Assembly (NCBI GenBank): GCA_035278025.1
Contig: DATEJK010000006.1
Coordinates: forward strand, 28,937 to 92,936
Origin: JAICWP01 sp035278025
GTDB taxonomy: Bacteria; Acidobacteriota; Terriglobia; Terriglobales; Acidobacteriaceae
Length of the DNA: 64,000 bases
Reading direction: 5' to 3'
The first letter of the stretch is position 1, and every line of letters starts with the position of its first letter. The translations under genes and the position numbers were made by a program. The notes under the pieces were generated by a model that saw nothing but the letters and a program-made list of their open reading frames with translations, was not told where the DNA came from and did not search any database. Of the stretch, positions 16,311 to 24,654 are shown piece after piece.

Positions 16311-18773
16311 TTATTTTTGGAGCACCACGTGAATCGCGGCGGCAAGGTCGCGCAGCATGGCCGAATCCCGGCCATCGGTGTGATAGAGGAAGGCAATCTG
16401 GTCCGCCAGGTAGAGGAGGACCAGAGCTCGCGGATCAAGATCGGCGCAGCCCACGGCAGCCAGATACCCCGCCAGGTGCCGCCAGGTTTCGCGTTCCACT
16501 ACCGCCGGAGCATAGATGCGGCCAGGGCTCTGCAGCGCCCGCGCCCGAAATAAGAAGTGGATCAGGTCGTAGCCGGGAGTTCCCTGCTCGCTGGCATACT
16601 CCCAGTCAAACGCCAGGAGCCCGCCTGCCACCAGCCGCAGATTCCAGGGCGTGAAATCGCCGTGGCGTGCATACACGGGCAGCGGACTGGTTCCCAGCCA
16701 CCGTCTCGCCCGGGCGGTGGCCTGCTCCACCAGGCCGCAATAGTAGCCGCTTGCCACCTGGCGGCATCCCGGCGCGGCAGCAGGCCCGCGCGCGGCAACA
16801 TTCAGGCTCTCTCGCAGCTCCCGGAGCGCTTCCAGGTGCAGAGAGGTTATGGCCGCCGGAGCTTGCGACACAGGCGGGCTTGCCTGGCGGGTCACGGCCA
16901 CGAACCGATCCCGGAACCAGCCCGCATACAACAACTCAGGGATGACCAGGCGGGAGAACTTCTGTTCGCTCAGCCGGCGCAGGAAGCGGACCTCATTCTC
17001 CACCAGAGCCACCGTCTCCTGGTTGCAGCCGACTTTGGCATAGCCGAGGATGCTGCCATCAGGCCGCATCAGTTGCAGAACGCATTTCTGGTGCGGTCCT
17101 GCCGGTCCCAGGGAAAGCGAGCAGTGCAGGGATTTTTCTCCGACCACCTGCCGCAGCCAGTGCAGCAGCGGGCCTGGAGGAGGGGAAATTCCGATCCGCC
17201 GTACGAAAGGCTGTGCCAGGCCCGCCCGCAAAGCGGTTTCCAGCAGAGCCGCCAGCAGGCGGGAAGATTTCTTCTGCGCATTGCAAACCTTCAGGCCTTG
17301 CGCCGACACTCGCGGGGAAGCCAGGCTGGTCAGCAGCTGACGCCCATCCGGTCCCGCCCACAGCGCATAACTTCCGCTCCGGTCTCCACCGATGTCCCAA
17401 GCCTGTGGCCGCCAGGCCCCCAGTATCTCCAGCTTTGCGGCAGCATGGTCTTCCTTTCCCGTCCAAAGGCAAGTACGCTGCTCGAGGATGTTGTTGATGA
17501 TTTCTTGGGCCTGCTCATAAACCCGCTCCGGCCCCGCCTCGCTGTCCAGCAGTACCGCGCTGCCGGTCCGGGCGGCCCACTCACGATAGCCGGCGAGCTG
17601 GGCATCGAGTTCCGCCGGCGGAACCTCCTGTTTGCGGGCGGCGATTGCGCCCGCCGACGCCAGCAGCACCAGCGACAAGTCAGGCCGGGGAAGCAGGCGC
17701 CGCATGCGGCGCATCACACTGCCGGCACCGTGCATGCGATAACGCCGCGGATCGAGAAGGATGTCGTCGAAGCACCGGTCAGCGATCACCAGGGTGGAGC
17801 GAACCAGGGCGGGGCGCACCTGCGCCAGGTAGCCAATCCACTCCCGGGCGGAGTAATAGACGGCTTTGACGGCGCTGGCCAAGCGGCAACGGGGAGCCTG
17901 GGCGTGGGGTTCGCTGACCGGCGGGCGCCCCTGGCCGGCCGGCCAAAGCTGCGGCCGCAGGTGAAAGCGCAGCGTCCTGCGGAAGGCGGCGGGCGGGCTC
18001 TGCTCGAGTCTCTGCGCCAGCGTGGTCTTGCCGCTGCCGTCCGGGCCCAGCAAAGCCACCCACAATCCGGTGGGCCGCCGCCAGCGCCGCCACAATCGCC
18101 GGATCTCCGGAGCCAAGTAACGGAGCAACATCCAGGGGTCCTCCGCCAGACGGCGGACCAGAAGCGCGCGTCGCAGCGCAGGCATAGAACGCGCCAGCAG
18201 CTCCCAGTCCTCGCGACGGATGGCCTGGCATACCGCCCTCCCCCAACCTTCTCCCATCAGCCGGGAGCTGATGGCGTCCGCCTCGGGACCAAGTCGAGCG
18301 AGCAATTGCCGGATGCGGCGCCGCTGAGGTTCAGGGAAGAAGCGCTTTTCGAAAATCTTTTTGGCCAGCAGGTAGGCAAACTCATGGCCGGGCGCCACCA
18401 GCCAGTGATGGTGGAGGCGGCGGCGTTCCGCCAGCAGCTCCCGGGCAGGAAAGAGCACCAGACCACGCCAGCGAAAGTCGCTGCTGCAATCCACGATCAG
18501 AGAGTGCTGCCGCGAATCTCCTTTGGGTCGGATCACAAACCCGATGCCGGTGGATTGATAAGGCAGCATCTGAACCAGGGAAAAACTGCGCTGCAGCGCG
18601 CGCGTAATACGCGGCAGGGACGCGGCTTCGACAACCAGGTCGAGATCGCCGTTCTCGCCGGGGAATTCGCCCTCCCAGCCATGCAGCACGGCGTAGGCAA
18701 TGTGCTCCGCTTCGAGAACATCCACCGCGCGCTGGCGCAGGCTGAATACCGGCGGTGTGAGAGCGGGCAACAT
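16311..18773 (-). CDS. Three-domain protein: nucleotidyltransferase-like, P-loop kinase-like, aminoglycoside-phosphotransferase-like
   Basis: An 820-residue cytoplasmic protein with three apparent enzyme modules. Residues 15-200 resemble a minimal nucleotidyltransferase, with GDLDLVV placing Asp43 and Asp45 as the metal pair. Residues 235-430 are a P-loop kinase related to thymidylate kinase: Walker A LLGPDGSGKTTLAQRL at about 241-256 and IADRCFDDILLDPRRY as the DR-type motif. The C-terminal third (about 560-820) is an APH/choline-kinase-like fold with HGDFTPWN (704-711) and DWEYA (Asp723). It lies 3 bp from each neighbour inside the operon. The combination suggests making or recycling an activated building block, but no substrate can be named. 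Confidence 0.75.
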   Translation of the reverse strand: MLPALTPPVFSLRQRAVDVLEAEHIAYAVLHGWEGEFPGENGDLDLVVEAASLPRITRALQRSFSLVQMLPYQSTGIGFVIRPKGDSRQHSLIVDCSSDFRWRGLVLFPARELLAERRRLHHHWLVAPGHEFAYLLAKKIFEKRFFPEPQRRRIRQLLARLGPEADAISSRLMGEGWGRAVCQAIRREDWELLARSMPALRRALLVRRLAEDPWMLLRYLAPEIRRLWRRWRRPTGLWVALLGPDGSGKTTLAQRLEQSPPAAFRRTLRFHLRPQLWPAGQGRPPVSEPHAQAPRCRLASAVKAVYYSAREWIGYLAQVRPALVRSTLVIADRCFDDILLDPRRYRMHGAGSVMRRMRRLLPRPDLSLVLLASAGAIAARKQEVPPAELDAQLAGYREWAARTGSAVLLDSEAGPERVYEQAQEIINNILEQRTCLWTGKEDHAAAKLEILGAWRPQAWDIGGDRSGSYALWAGPDGRQLLTSLASPRVSAQGLKVCNAQKKSSRLLAALLETALRAGLAQPFVRRIGISPPPGPLLHWLRQVVGEKSLHCSLSLGPAGPHQKCVLQLMRPDGSILGYAKVGCNQETVALVENEVRFLRRLSEQKFSRLVIPELLYAGWFRDRFVAVTRQASPPVSQAPAAITSLHLEALRELRESLNVAARGPAAAPGCRQVASGYYCGLVEQATARARRWLGTSPLPVYARHGDFTPWNLRLVAGGLLAFDWEYASEQGTPGYDLIHFLFRARALQSPGRIYAPAVVERETWRHLAGYLAAVGCADLDPRALVLLYLADQIAFLYHTDGRDSAMLRDLAAAIHVVLQK

Positions 18774-18776
18774 GCT

Positions 18777-20099
18777 CTAACGAAACGTCGCCCCCGCCTG
18801 AAAGCCCATCTCCAGCGCCTGGGCCAGCCCCTGCTGAAGCAGGCCGGTGGCCCATCGCCCATAACGCCCGATGGAATAGATTCCCTGCTGCTCCAGAGCC
18901 TCGAGCGCCAGCTTCGGCCAGCGTGATTGGGGCGCGCGCCAGGTATAGGCCACTTCAATCCAGGTGGGGTCGGCCACATCCACCCCATCCAGCCAGCCCC
19001 ACGCCTGCAGCTCACTTATGATCTGCGCCGCATGCCTGTCCATCTGCTGGGGCGAAGGCTTGGCCCCTCCGGGAAAGGCCTTTTCGACATAAAGGCTGAC
19101 CGCCTGCGGGGAGGGGCGCAGCGACTGCGGCAGAAAACTGCGGTCAATGTTGCTGTAGAAGCCCACCCGGTGGAATCCGCTGTGCGCGCCGCCGATATAG
19201 AGCCAGTGTTCTTGCGGGCAGTTTGCTCCCCTCGTGCCTCCGATATTCAGCACCAGGACGGAAACATACGGATCAGGCGGCGCCGCCACCCCAATGCCGG
19301 CTATTTCCAGAACGCGGAACAGCGGCAAAGTGGAGATCAGTACGCCATACTTGCGCGCGCTGCCGTCGGCGAAGCGCAAGCTGCGATTTGCAGCCTCGAT
19401 TCCCACTACCTTTTTGTTGCAGCTGATGCGGCAGCGCTGCGCCATCTTTTCCGCCAGAGCGCCCAGCCCTTCCCGAGGGTAGACGAAGCCCGCGTTGTAG
19501 CCGGCCGCGGGCGAGAAACCCAGAGCCCCGCTGATTACCCGCTGCCAATCGAGCGGCGATTTGTCCCCATCTTCGGGGGCAATCGTTTCCCACAGGCCGG
19601 CGGTGTAGCGAGATTGAAAGGAAGCAAAAAAAAGCTCGTCCAGGGTGGGGCCGAAACGGCTGCGAAACCAGGCGCGCATGCTGAGGCCGGGGCACGACCG
19701 CGCCGCTCCCTCCGCTATCTCCGCCAGCGCTCTGCCCGCCACTTCGCTTCCCAGCGCGCTCAGGTGGTACTGAATGGGAAAGGGCGCATACTGCCCGCTG
19801 GCGGCCAGATAGACTCCGGCTTTGCGGGTGTAGGGCCGCAGGCTTACCAGGGAAGAGACAAAACGCGCAATCAGCCCTTCGCATCCCCAGATCCAGTGTC
19901 CGCCGCCGATTTCGAAACGGTAGGCGTTGCCGTCCGGAGGAGGCTGGGCCTGACGCCGCAGCTCTCCCGGCGCCAGATAGTAGGAAGCGCACAGTCCGCC
20001 CGCCCGCGGGCCCGCCTCATAAACTTGCGCCCCCGAAGCCAGGCCGGCGGCCAGACCGGTGATGCCGCCGCCCAGAATCACGATGTCGTCGTTGTCCAT
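18777..20099 (-). CDS. FAD-dependent oxidoreductase (amine oxidase / UDP-galactopyranose mutase-like)
   Basis: A 440-residue flavoprotein. The dinucleotide-binding motif IVILGGGITGLAAGL is at residues 6-20 and is followed by VYEAGPRAGGLCAS, the usual second FAD contact. The middle and C-terminus (GALAEKMAQRCRISCNKKVV, IYSIGRYGRWATGLLQQGLA) match the amine-oxidase/protoporphyrinogen-oxidase superfamily, which in polysaccharide clusters includes UDP-galactopyranose mutases. The ATG at 20099 directly precedes the FAD motif; the frame upstream is not conserved-looking. Four bp from the deacetylase. A furanose-forming mutase role is attractive but unproven. Confidence 0.78.
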   Translation of the reverse strand: MDNDDIVILGGGITGLAAGLASGAQVYEAGPRAGGLCASYYLAPGELRRQAQPPPDGNAYRFEIGGGHWIWGCEGLIARFVSSLVSLRPYTRKAGVYLAASGQYAPFPIQYHLSALGSEVAGRALAEIAEGAARSCPGLSMRAWFRSRFGPTLDELFFASFQSRYTAGLWETIAPEDGDKSPLDWQRVISGALGFSPAAGYNAGFVYPREGLGALAEKMAQRCRISCNKKVVGIEAANRSLRFADGSARKYGVLISTLPLFRVLEIAGIGVAAPPDPYVSVLVLNIGGTRGANCPQEHWLYIGGAHSGFHRVGFYSNIDRSFLPQSLRPSPQAVSLYVEKAFPGGAKPSPQQMDRHAAQIISELQAWGWLDGVDVADPTWIEVAYTWRAPQSRWPKLALEALEQQGIYSIGRYGRWATGLLQQGLAQALEMGFQAGATFR

Positions 20100-20103
20100 C
20101 TTG

Positions 20104-20862
20104 CTAGGCCGGGGATTGCGGTTCCATATTCCGCAGCAGAGTATGGGCCAGCGAGTTGCGCACCCGAGCATAAGCGGGGGTGAGCCAGCGGATAGCGTTC
20201 TTGGCCGCAAACAGCGAGCGCAGCAGCGCCTCGTGCTCTCCCCGCAGCAGGGCCGCGAAAGCGCCGGGGCCCATCAGGGGAAGCACCGGAACCGCTTCCA
20301 GCAGGCCCCTGTTCAGTCTCCGGTTGTAACCCCAGGCCAGAGTGCGCATCACGCTGTAGCCGGCGGCGCCGCAGGCGCTCGCTACCCGGGGTGTGACAAA
20401 TCCTCCCGCCGGAGCAACATACTGTGGTGGGCAGCCGGTTATGCTTTCCAAGACCCGGCGCGAACGCGCAAGTTCCTCGCCCAGAGGTGAATCATCCATC
20501 CGGTCCAGGCGGTGGTGGGTGTGTCCGTGGGAGCCGATCACATGTCCGGCCTGATGCATGCGCTCCAGTTCGCGCGCGCTGACATATCCCGGCTTCCCGA
20601 TGCGGGCGGTGGGCACCAGGAACAGGCCGCGCATGCCATGATCCTCAAGCAGGCGGGCCACGAATCGGGAGTGGTCCGCTGTTCCGTCATCGAACGAGAG
20701 CAGCACGCCAGAAACGTTCCCCCGCGGCAGGTCCCCGGGGGCGACCACCGCTATCCCGCTCTGCCGGAGCCAGCGCAACTGGGCCGCAAACCGTGCGCGC
20801 GAGAGCGTGTAAAAACTTTCTCCTCCATCGCTCACTCGGTGATAGACCAGAACCAGCAGCAT
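20104..20862 (-). CDS. Polysaccharide deacetylase (NodB homology domain)
   Basis: A 252-residue CE4-type protein. LLSFDDGTADHS gives the catalytic Asp58 and metal-binding Asp59; IGSHGHTHHRLD gives His112 and His116 of the metal triad, and YVAPAGGFVTP is the third motif. No signal peptide is visible, so it probably acts in the cytoplasm or at the membrane on a precursor sugar. The start is well supported by AGGAGG eight bases upstream of the ATG. Part of the exopolysaccharide operon. Confidence 0.87.
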   Translation of the reverse strand: MLLVLVYHRVSDGGESFYTLSRARFAAQLRWLRQSGIAVVAPGDLPRGNVSGVLLSFDDGTADHSRFVARLLEDHGMRGLFLVPTARIGKPGYVSARELERMHQAGHVIGSHGHTHHRLDRMDDSPLGEELARSRRVLESITGCPPQYVAPAGGFVTPRVASACGAAGYSVMRTLAWGYNRRLNRGLLEAVPVLPLMGPGAFAALLRGEHEALLRSLFAAKNAIRWLTPAYARVRNSLAHTLLRNMEPQSPA

Positions 20863-20874
20863 AGCCCCAGCCTC

Positions 20875-21825
20875 CTAGTGCTTGGCCAACCCCGATGCCG
20901 GAGAGCCGGTGGCCGCCACCGCGAGGAACTCCTTGGCGGCGAGTTCTTCCCGGGGCACATGCTGAAAGCTGGCATGAATCCGCAGGCTGCGCAATGCTTC
21001 CAGTTCGGCGGGAGCGGGCCTGGTTTCCTCGAAGAAAATCAGCTTAAACCCGCACTCCAGCAGCAGCCGGCGGTAGTCGGCGGCGGTCATGCGGTTAAAG
21101 CTCATCAGCCGGGAGTTGATGAAGCTTTCCCAAACCAAGGGAGAATAGGTCCACTTGTTGTACGGCGACAGGCCGGGATCGCAGTCGGAATAAAGGTCGT
21201 AGCACTTGACGCCCACGATGAACAGATCGCCGGGAGTCAGAGTCCCGGCCAGAGCGAGCAGAAGCTCCCGCACCGCCGACGGGGAGAGATACATGAGGAC
21301 CTGGGTACAGGTCACCAGCAGAGGAGAGGGGCGAACCAGGTCCCGCAGGCAATAAGGAGCCACATAACTCATGCCCAGGCCGGCCAGGTACTCTTCCGCC
21401 TTGCCATCCGGTGGAAACGGGGGCGGCAAGCGCCGCAGGGGCAGGTCGGTGTACGGGGGTGAGCCGCCGAGCAGCCGGCGCACGATTTCCACGGTGCCGG
21501 GCACCGTAACCGGGCTGAGGTGGCGGCGAACGTCGCACAGAAGCTGGCGCTCGCACCCCAGCGCATAAAACAGCAGGGGAATCGTGGGCATCCATCCGCA
21601 TCCGATGTCAATGTGAGTAGCATGCGCCAGCAGCTCCTGACGATGGAACTTCTGCAACAGATTGAGGTACGCCCTGCCCACTTCCAGCTTCTGCTGCACC
21701 GTTGGCGGCGTGGGCACGATGCTGCGGGTCAGGTGTTGCTGCATCGCCCGGTAGAGCGACTCACCCGCCGGCAAAAGGCTGAGCAGCTTAAAGCCGGCTA
21801 CTTTGATCTGCCATGGCACAAGCAT
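20875..21825 (-). CDS. Putative class I methyltransferase-like protein
   Basis: A protein of about 316 residues whose only strong motif is a SAM-binding-like glycine loop, ATHIDIGCGWMPTIPLLFY, followed by the acidic CDVRRH. Later LVTCTQVLMYLSPSAVRELL and LFIVGVKCYDLYSDCD resemble the post-II and post-III regions of methyltransferases. Best start is the ATG at 21825, with GGAG ten bases upstream; a GTG at 21852 would add nine residues. It lies between the deacetylase and a polymerase/ligase gene. Function beyond a probable methyltransferase fold is unknown. Confidence 0.65.
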   Translation of the reverse strand: MLVPWQIKVAGFKLLSLLPAGESLYRAMQQHLTRSIVPTPPTVQQKLEVGRAYLNLLQKFHRQELLAHATHIDIGCGWMPTIPLLFYALGCERQLLCDVRRHLSPVTVPGTVEIVRRLLGGSPPYTDLPLRRLPPPFPPDGKAEEYLAGLGMSYVAPYCLRDLVRPSPLLVTCTQVLMYLSPSAVRELLLALAGTLTPGDLFIVGVKCYDLYSDCDPGLSPYNKWTYSPLVWESFINSRLMSFNRMTAADYRRLLLECGFKLIFFEETRPAPAELEALRSLRIHASFQHVPREELAAKEFLAVAATGSPASGLAKH

Positions 21826-21907
21826 AGAAAGAAAGCTCCAATCTGGGATCACCGCGGTGAATACTGGCTCGCGGTTCAGCTGTGACGCGGGAGGTCAAGC
21901 GGGCGGC

Positions 21908-23254
21908 TTAATTTGCGGCGGCGCTGGCGGAGGGATTCTGCCAGGCGCGATTCCCGGGGGCGGCCAGCGCGAGCGCGGCGCAAAAAGCCAGCCAAGCCGC
22001 GTTGGCGGGAATGTGCAGGTTGAAGTCCACCAAACTGTGCACCAGCATGCCGCAGACTCCCACCGCCGCCCCGGTCTGCAGCCACCCGGCGGGCTGGCGC
22101 AGCCGCCGGCGCAAGCCGCGGAAGGCGAGCCACACGAACCCGGGCACGCCCAGCAGAATCAAAATCCAGGCCGTCACCCCGCCTTCCGCCGCTAGCTGGA
22201 GGTAATCGTTATGGGCATAGTCTATGAAGTCATCGGTAATGACGGTCTGGTAGGCCGGGTAAGCGGTGGCGAAGGCGCCCAGCCCAACTCCGTGATCGGC
22301 GTGGTCGCGCGCCATGCGCCAGGTATCCGCGCTCATACGCGCCCGGTCGCCGGCGGTCAGCTCCCGGGTCTCGGCCAGTTGTTGCCAGCGATTCCAGACG
22401 CCTCCCGAATCCAGCCAGAGGAAGGATGCGCCCGCCAGCAGGGCCAGGGAAAACCCGGCCAGCAGCGCCCGCCGGCGCGGCTGGATGGCGGGCCCGGCCA
22501 GCAACATTACGGTCATAAAAATCGCGAATTCGGCCAGCAGCGACACCACTCCGCCGCGGGAACCCGAAAGCAGCACCGAGACCATACAGAGCAGGACAGC
22601 GAAAACCGCCAAAGGCTTGGCCGGATGCCGCCGCCGCAAGGCAAGCGCCAGCCCGGCGGCGATGGCGGCCAGCATCTCCATCAGCCCGGCATAATTGTTA
22701 TGGCTGACGTAGGGGCCAAAAACATAGCCTCCCCAGCGCGGCCGGATGATGAAATAGAGCAGGTCGGGGCTGGCGAAGAACTGGATCACGGCAAACAACG
22801 CGAGCCCGAAAGCGTAGAGGCTGATGGCCAGCGCCAGGCCCCGCCACAGTCGGAATGATGCGCCGGCAAGAAACTGCAGTCCCAGGAACAACACCAGCAA
22901 ACCGGACAGCAGCTTGATGATGGCCTCGCGAGTGGCCGCCCCATCCAGCGTCCAGCCCGCGCGCAATTGCACCACCGCCAAAGCCAGCAAAGCCAGCGGC
23001 GGCACCAGCAGCGGAGACCACACTACTTTGAGCCAGCCGCTTCGCCAGCAGTGGACCGCCCAGGCAAAGGACAGAAGGAGCACAGCTATGCTGAGGGTTG
23101 TCCAGGCCCATGCTTCCACGGCGCCGAATGCCAGCGGCGCCGCCATCAGCAGGGCTACGAGGCACCAGACCGCGATTTTCGCAAGCCTCCCGGGGGCGTT
23201 CTCGGCCGCCCCGGCCACGGGCATGAGATTCAGCCGCGAAGAGCTGCCAGTCAT
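21908..23254 (-). CDS. O-antigen ligase/polymerase family membrane protein
   Basis: A 448-residue polytopic protein with about ten to twelve hydrophobic segments. The conserved Wzy_C/WaaL stretch is clear: FGPYVSHNNYAGLMEMLAAI, then SVLLSGSRGGVVSLLAEFAI, and the periplasmic loop DHGVGLGAFATAYPAYQT with DYAHNDYLQLAAEGG. Those H-N-Y and HNDYLQ motifs are typical of O-antigen ligase family proteins. ATG overlaps the TPR gene stop by 4 bp. The placement beside Wza, Wzc and the TPR protein suggests polymerisation of the exported polymer. Confidence 0.87.
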   Translation of the reverse strand: MTGSSSRLNLMPVAGAAENAPGRLAKIAVWCLVALLMAAPLAFGAVEAWAWTTLSIAVLLLSFAWAVHCWRSGWLKVVWSPLLVPPLALLALAVVQLRAGWTLDGAATREAIIKLLSGLLVLFLGLQFLAGASFRLWRGLALAISLYAFGLALFAVIQFFASPDLLYFIIRPRWGGYVFGPYVSHNNYAGLMEMLAAIAAGLALALRRRHPAKPLAVFAVLLCMVSVLLSGSRGGVVSLLAEFAIFMTVMLLAGPAIQPRRRALLAGFSLALLAGASFLWLDSGGVWNRWQQLAETRELTAGDRARMSADTWRMARDHADHGVGLGAFATAYPAYQTVITDDFIDYAHNDYLQLAAEGGVTAWILILLGVPGFVWLAFRGLRRRLRQPAGWLQTGAAVGVCGMLVHSLVDFNLHIPANAAWLAFCAALALAAPGNRAWQNPSASAAAN

Positions 23255-24654
23255 CGCTCCAAGCCTCCGGCGGCGCTGCGAGCTGGAAGGAAATTTTGTG
23301 GACGCAGGCAAACATCGTCCACCCAGAGGCGGCCGCTGATCGCCATGGGGAAGGAACGGCTGCGGGGCCGCCAAACTGAGACCCGGACAACTTGGGCCGC
23401 AGCCGGCGCGGTAAACTCCAGCTCCACCGCATGCCAGGCTTGCGTTCCCACTGTGCCGGCGCTGGCCAGGCTGAGGCAGGCCGGACACTGCGGGTCCTGA
23501 ACCCGCAGCCGCGGACCGCTATCCGAAGTTATCTCTTCGGAGCGCACCTGGGCGGCAAGGACGTAGGTTTGCCCCGGGGTTACGGGCACGAATTGGTAGG
23601 CCGGCTCGTAGTCGGAATTGTCCGGCACCGTAAACTCCAGCCGCAAAGCGCGCGCTCCGCTGCGGGCGCCCGGGTCGGCAAAATCCACGCTGAGATAGGT
23701 CTGCTGCTGAAAATGCCAGTCGAAGCCGGCCTCCAGCGGCCTGCGCTCAAAGCCGCCGTTGTACAGCAGGCTGGGCGCAGAACTCCCGCCCGCTGCTCCT
23801 CTGTCCTGCAGGCGCGCCCAAACCGCGGCCGCGGCGCGGTAGTGCCCTGAGCGCAGCAGCTGCTCGACATAGTTGCTGGCGGAAGCCAGGGGCAAATCAG
23901 TTCGGGCGGAAGAAAGTTCGCCCCAGAATTTCTCCGCCGCCGCCAACCGGGAATCAGCCACCAGAAAACTCAAATAGGACAAACTCACGTCCGCCCCGGC
24001 CGCGCTCGCCACCTGCCGCCAGACCGGCTCCGGATCGGCTCCCGCGCGCCGCAGTAAATCGAAGACCTGGGGAGCCCGCTCCGGCTGCAGGCGCAGCAGG
24101 CGGCGCAGATGCGGCCAGGCGGCCTGCGGCCGGCGTGTAATCGTGTAGTGCAGCGCCGCCTCCCAGGCAAAGCGCGGCCTGGCCGGGCTGAGCCCGGTGG
24201 CGCGCTCAAAGGCCCGGTCGCTGCACCGCTCCTGCCCGGCGGCGTAACAGGCCTTGCCCAGAGCCGACCAGTATTCGGCCACATTGGGATTGAGGCGGGT
24301 GGCTTCCAGCAATTCCCCGGCCGCTGCCGGGGGATTGCCGCCTTCGGCCCAAAGATAAGCTGTGCCCAGTTGGAAATGCAGTGCCGGGTTGGAGCTATCG
24401 AGAGCCACGGCCCGGCGCAGCGTCGGCAAATGCACGGACTCTCCCCAGGCTGCCGCCAGGCCCTTTCTGGCCACCAGCACGAGCATCCATATTCCAGGAA
24501 GCAAGATGGCGAGCAGGAAGAGCAAGCCGCGGAACCGCCCGCGCAAGGAATATTGAAGGGTACCGGGCGGGCATTTCCCCGGCGCGGGCTTGCTGGCCGG
24601 CAATGCCGGAGCCGTCGGCTGGCCAGGGTTAACGCTGCGCGCGCTCGTTGCCAT
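23251..24654 (-). CDS. Membrane-anchored TPR protein with C-terminal carbohydrate-binding-like domain
   Basis: A 467-residue protein with one N-terminal transmembrane helix (LLFLLAILLPGIWMLVLVA), several tetratricopeptide repeats (for example NPALHFQLGTAYLWAEGGNP and NPNVAEYWSALGKACYAAGQ), and a C-terminal region that reads like a CBM4/9-type beta sandwich (LLYNGGFERRPLEAGFDWHF, PDNSDYEPAYQFVPVTPGQT, SGRLWVDDVCL). The ATG at 24654 lies inside the wzc tail, overlapping it by 26 bp. TPR proteins in this position often help polymerase or export assembly; the sandwich could contact the glycan. Confidence 0.72.
   Translation of the reverse strand: MATSARSVNPGQPTAPALPASKPAPGKCPPGTLQYSLRGRFRGLLFLLAILLPGIWMLVLVARKGLAAAWGESVHLPTLRRAVALDSSNPALHFQLGTAYLWAEGGNPPAAAGELLEATRLNPNVAEYWSALGKACYAAGQERCSDRAFERATGLSPARPRFAWEAALHYTITRRPQAAWPHLRRLLRLQPERAPQVFDLLRRAGADPEPVWRQVASAAGADVSLSYLSFLVADSRLAAAEKFWGELSSARTDLPLASASNYVEQLLRSGHYRAAAAVWARLQDRGAAGGSSAPSLLYNGGFERRPLEAGFDWHFQQQTYLSVDFADPGARSGARALRLEFTVPDNSDYEPAYQFVPVTPGQTYVLAAQVRSEEITSDSGPRLRVQDPQCPACLSLASAGTVGTQAWHAVELEFTAPAAAQVVRVSVWRPRSRSFPMAISGRLWVDDVCLRPQNFLPARSAAGGLER

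Noticed and set aside
16557..18926. 789-residue plus-strand frame opposite the three-domain fusion gene
   Set aside because: Shadow of strong GC codon bias in the minus-strand gene; low-complexity Gln/Arg/Pro-rich translation, no domain, no ribosome site.
18927..20183. 418-residue plus-strand frame opposite the FAD oxidoreductase
   Set aside because: Antisense shadow; Arg/Gln-rich, no recognisable domain.
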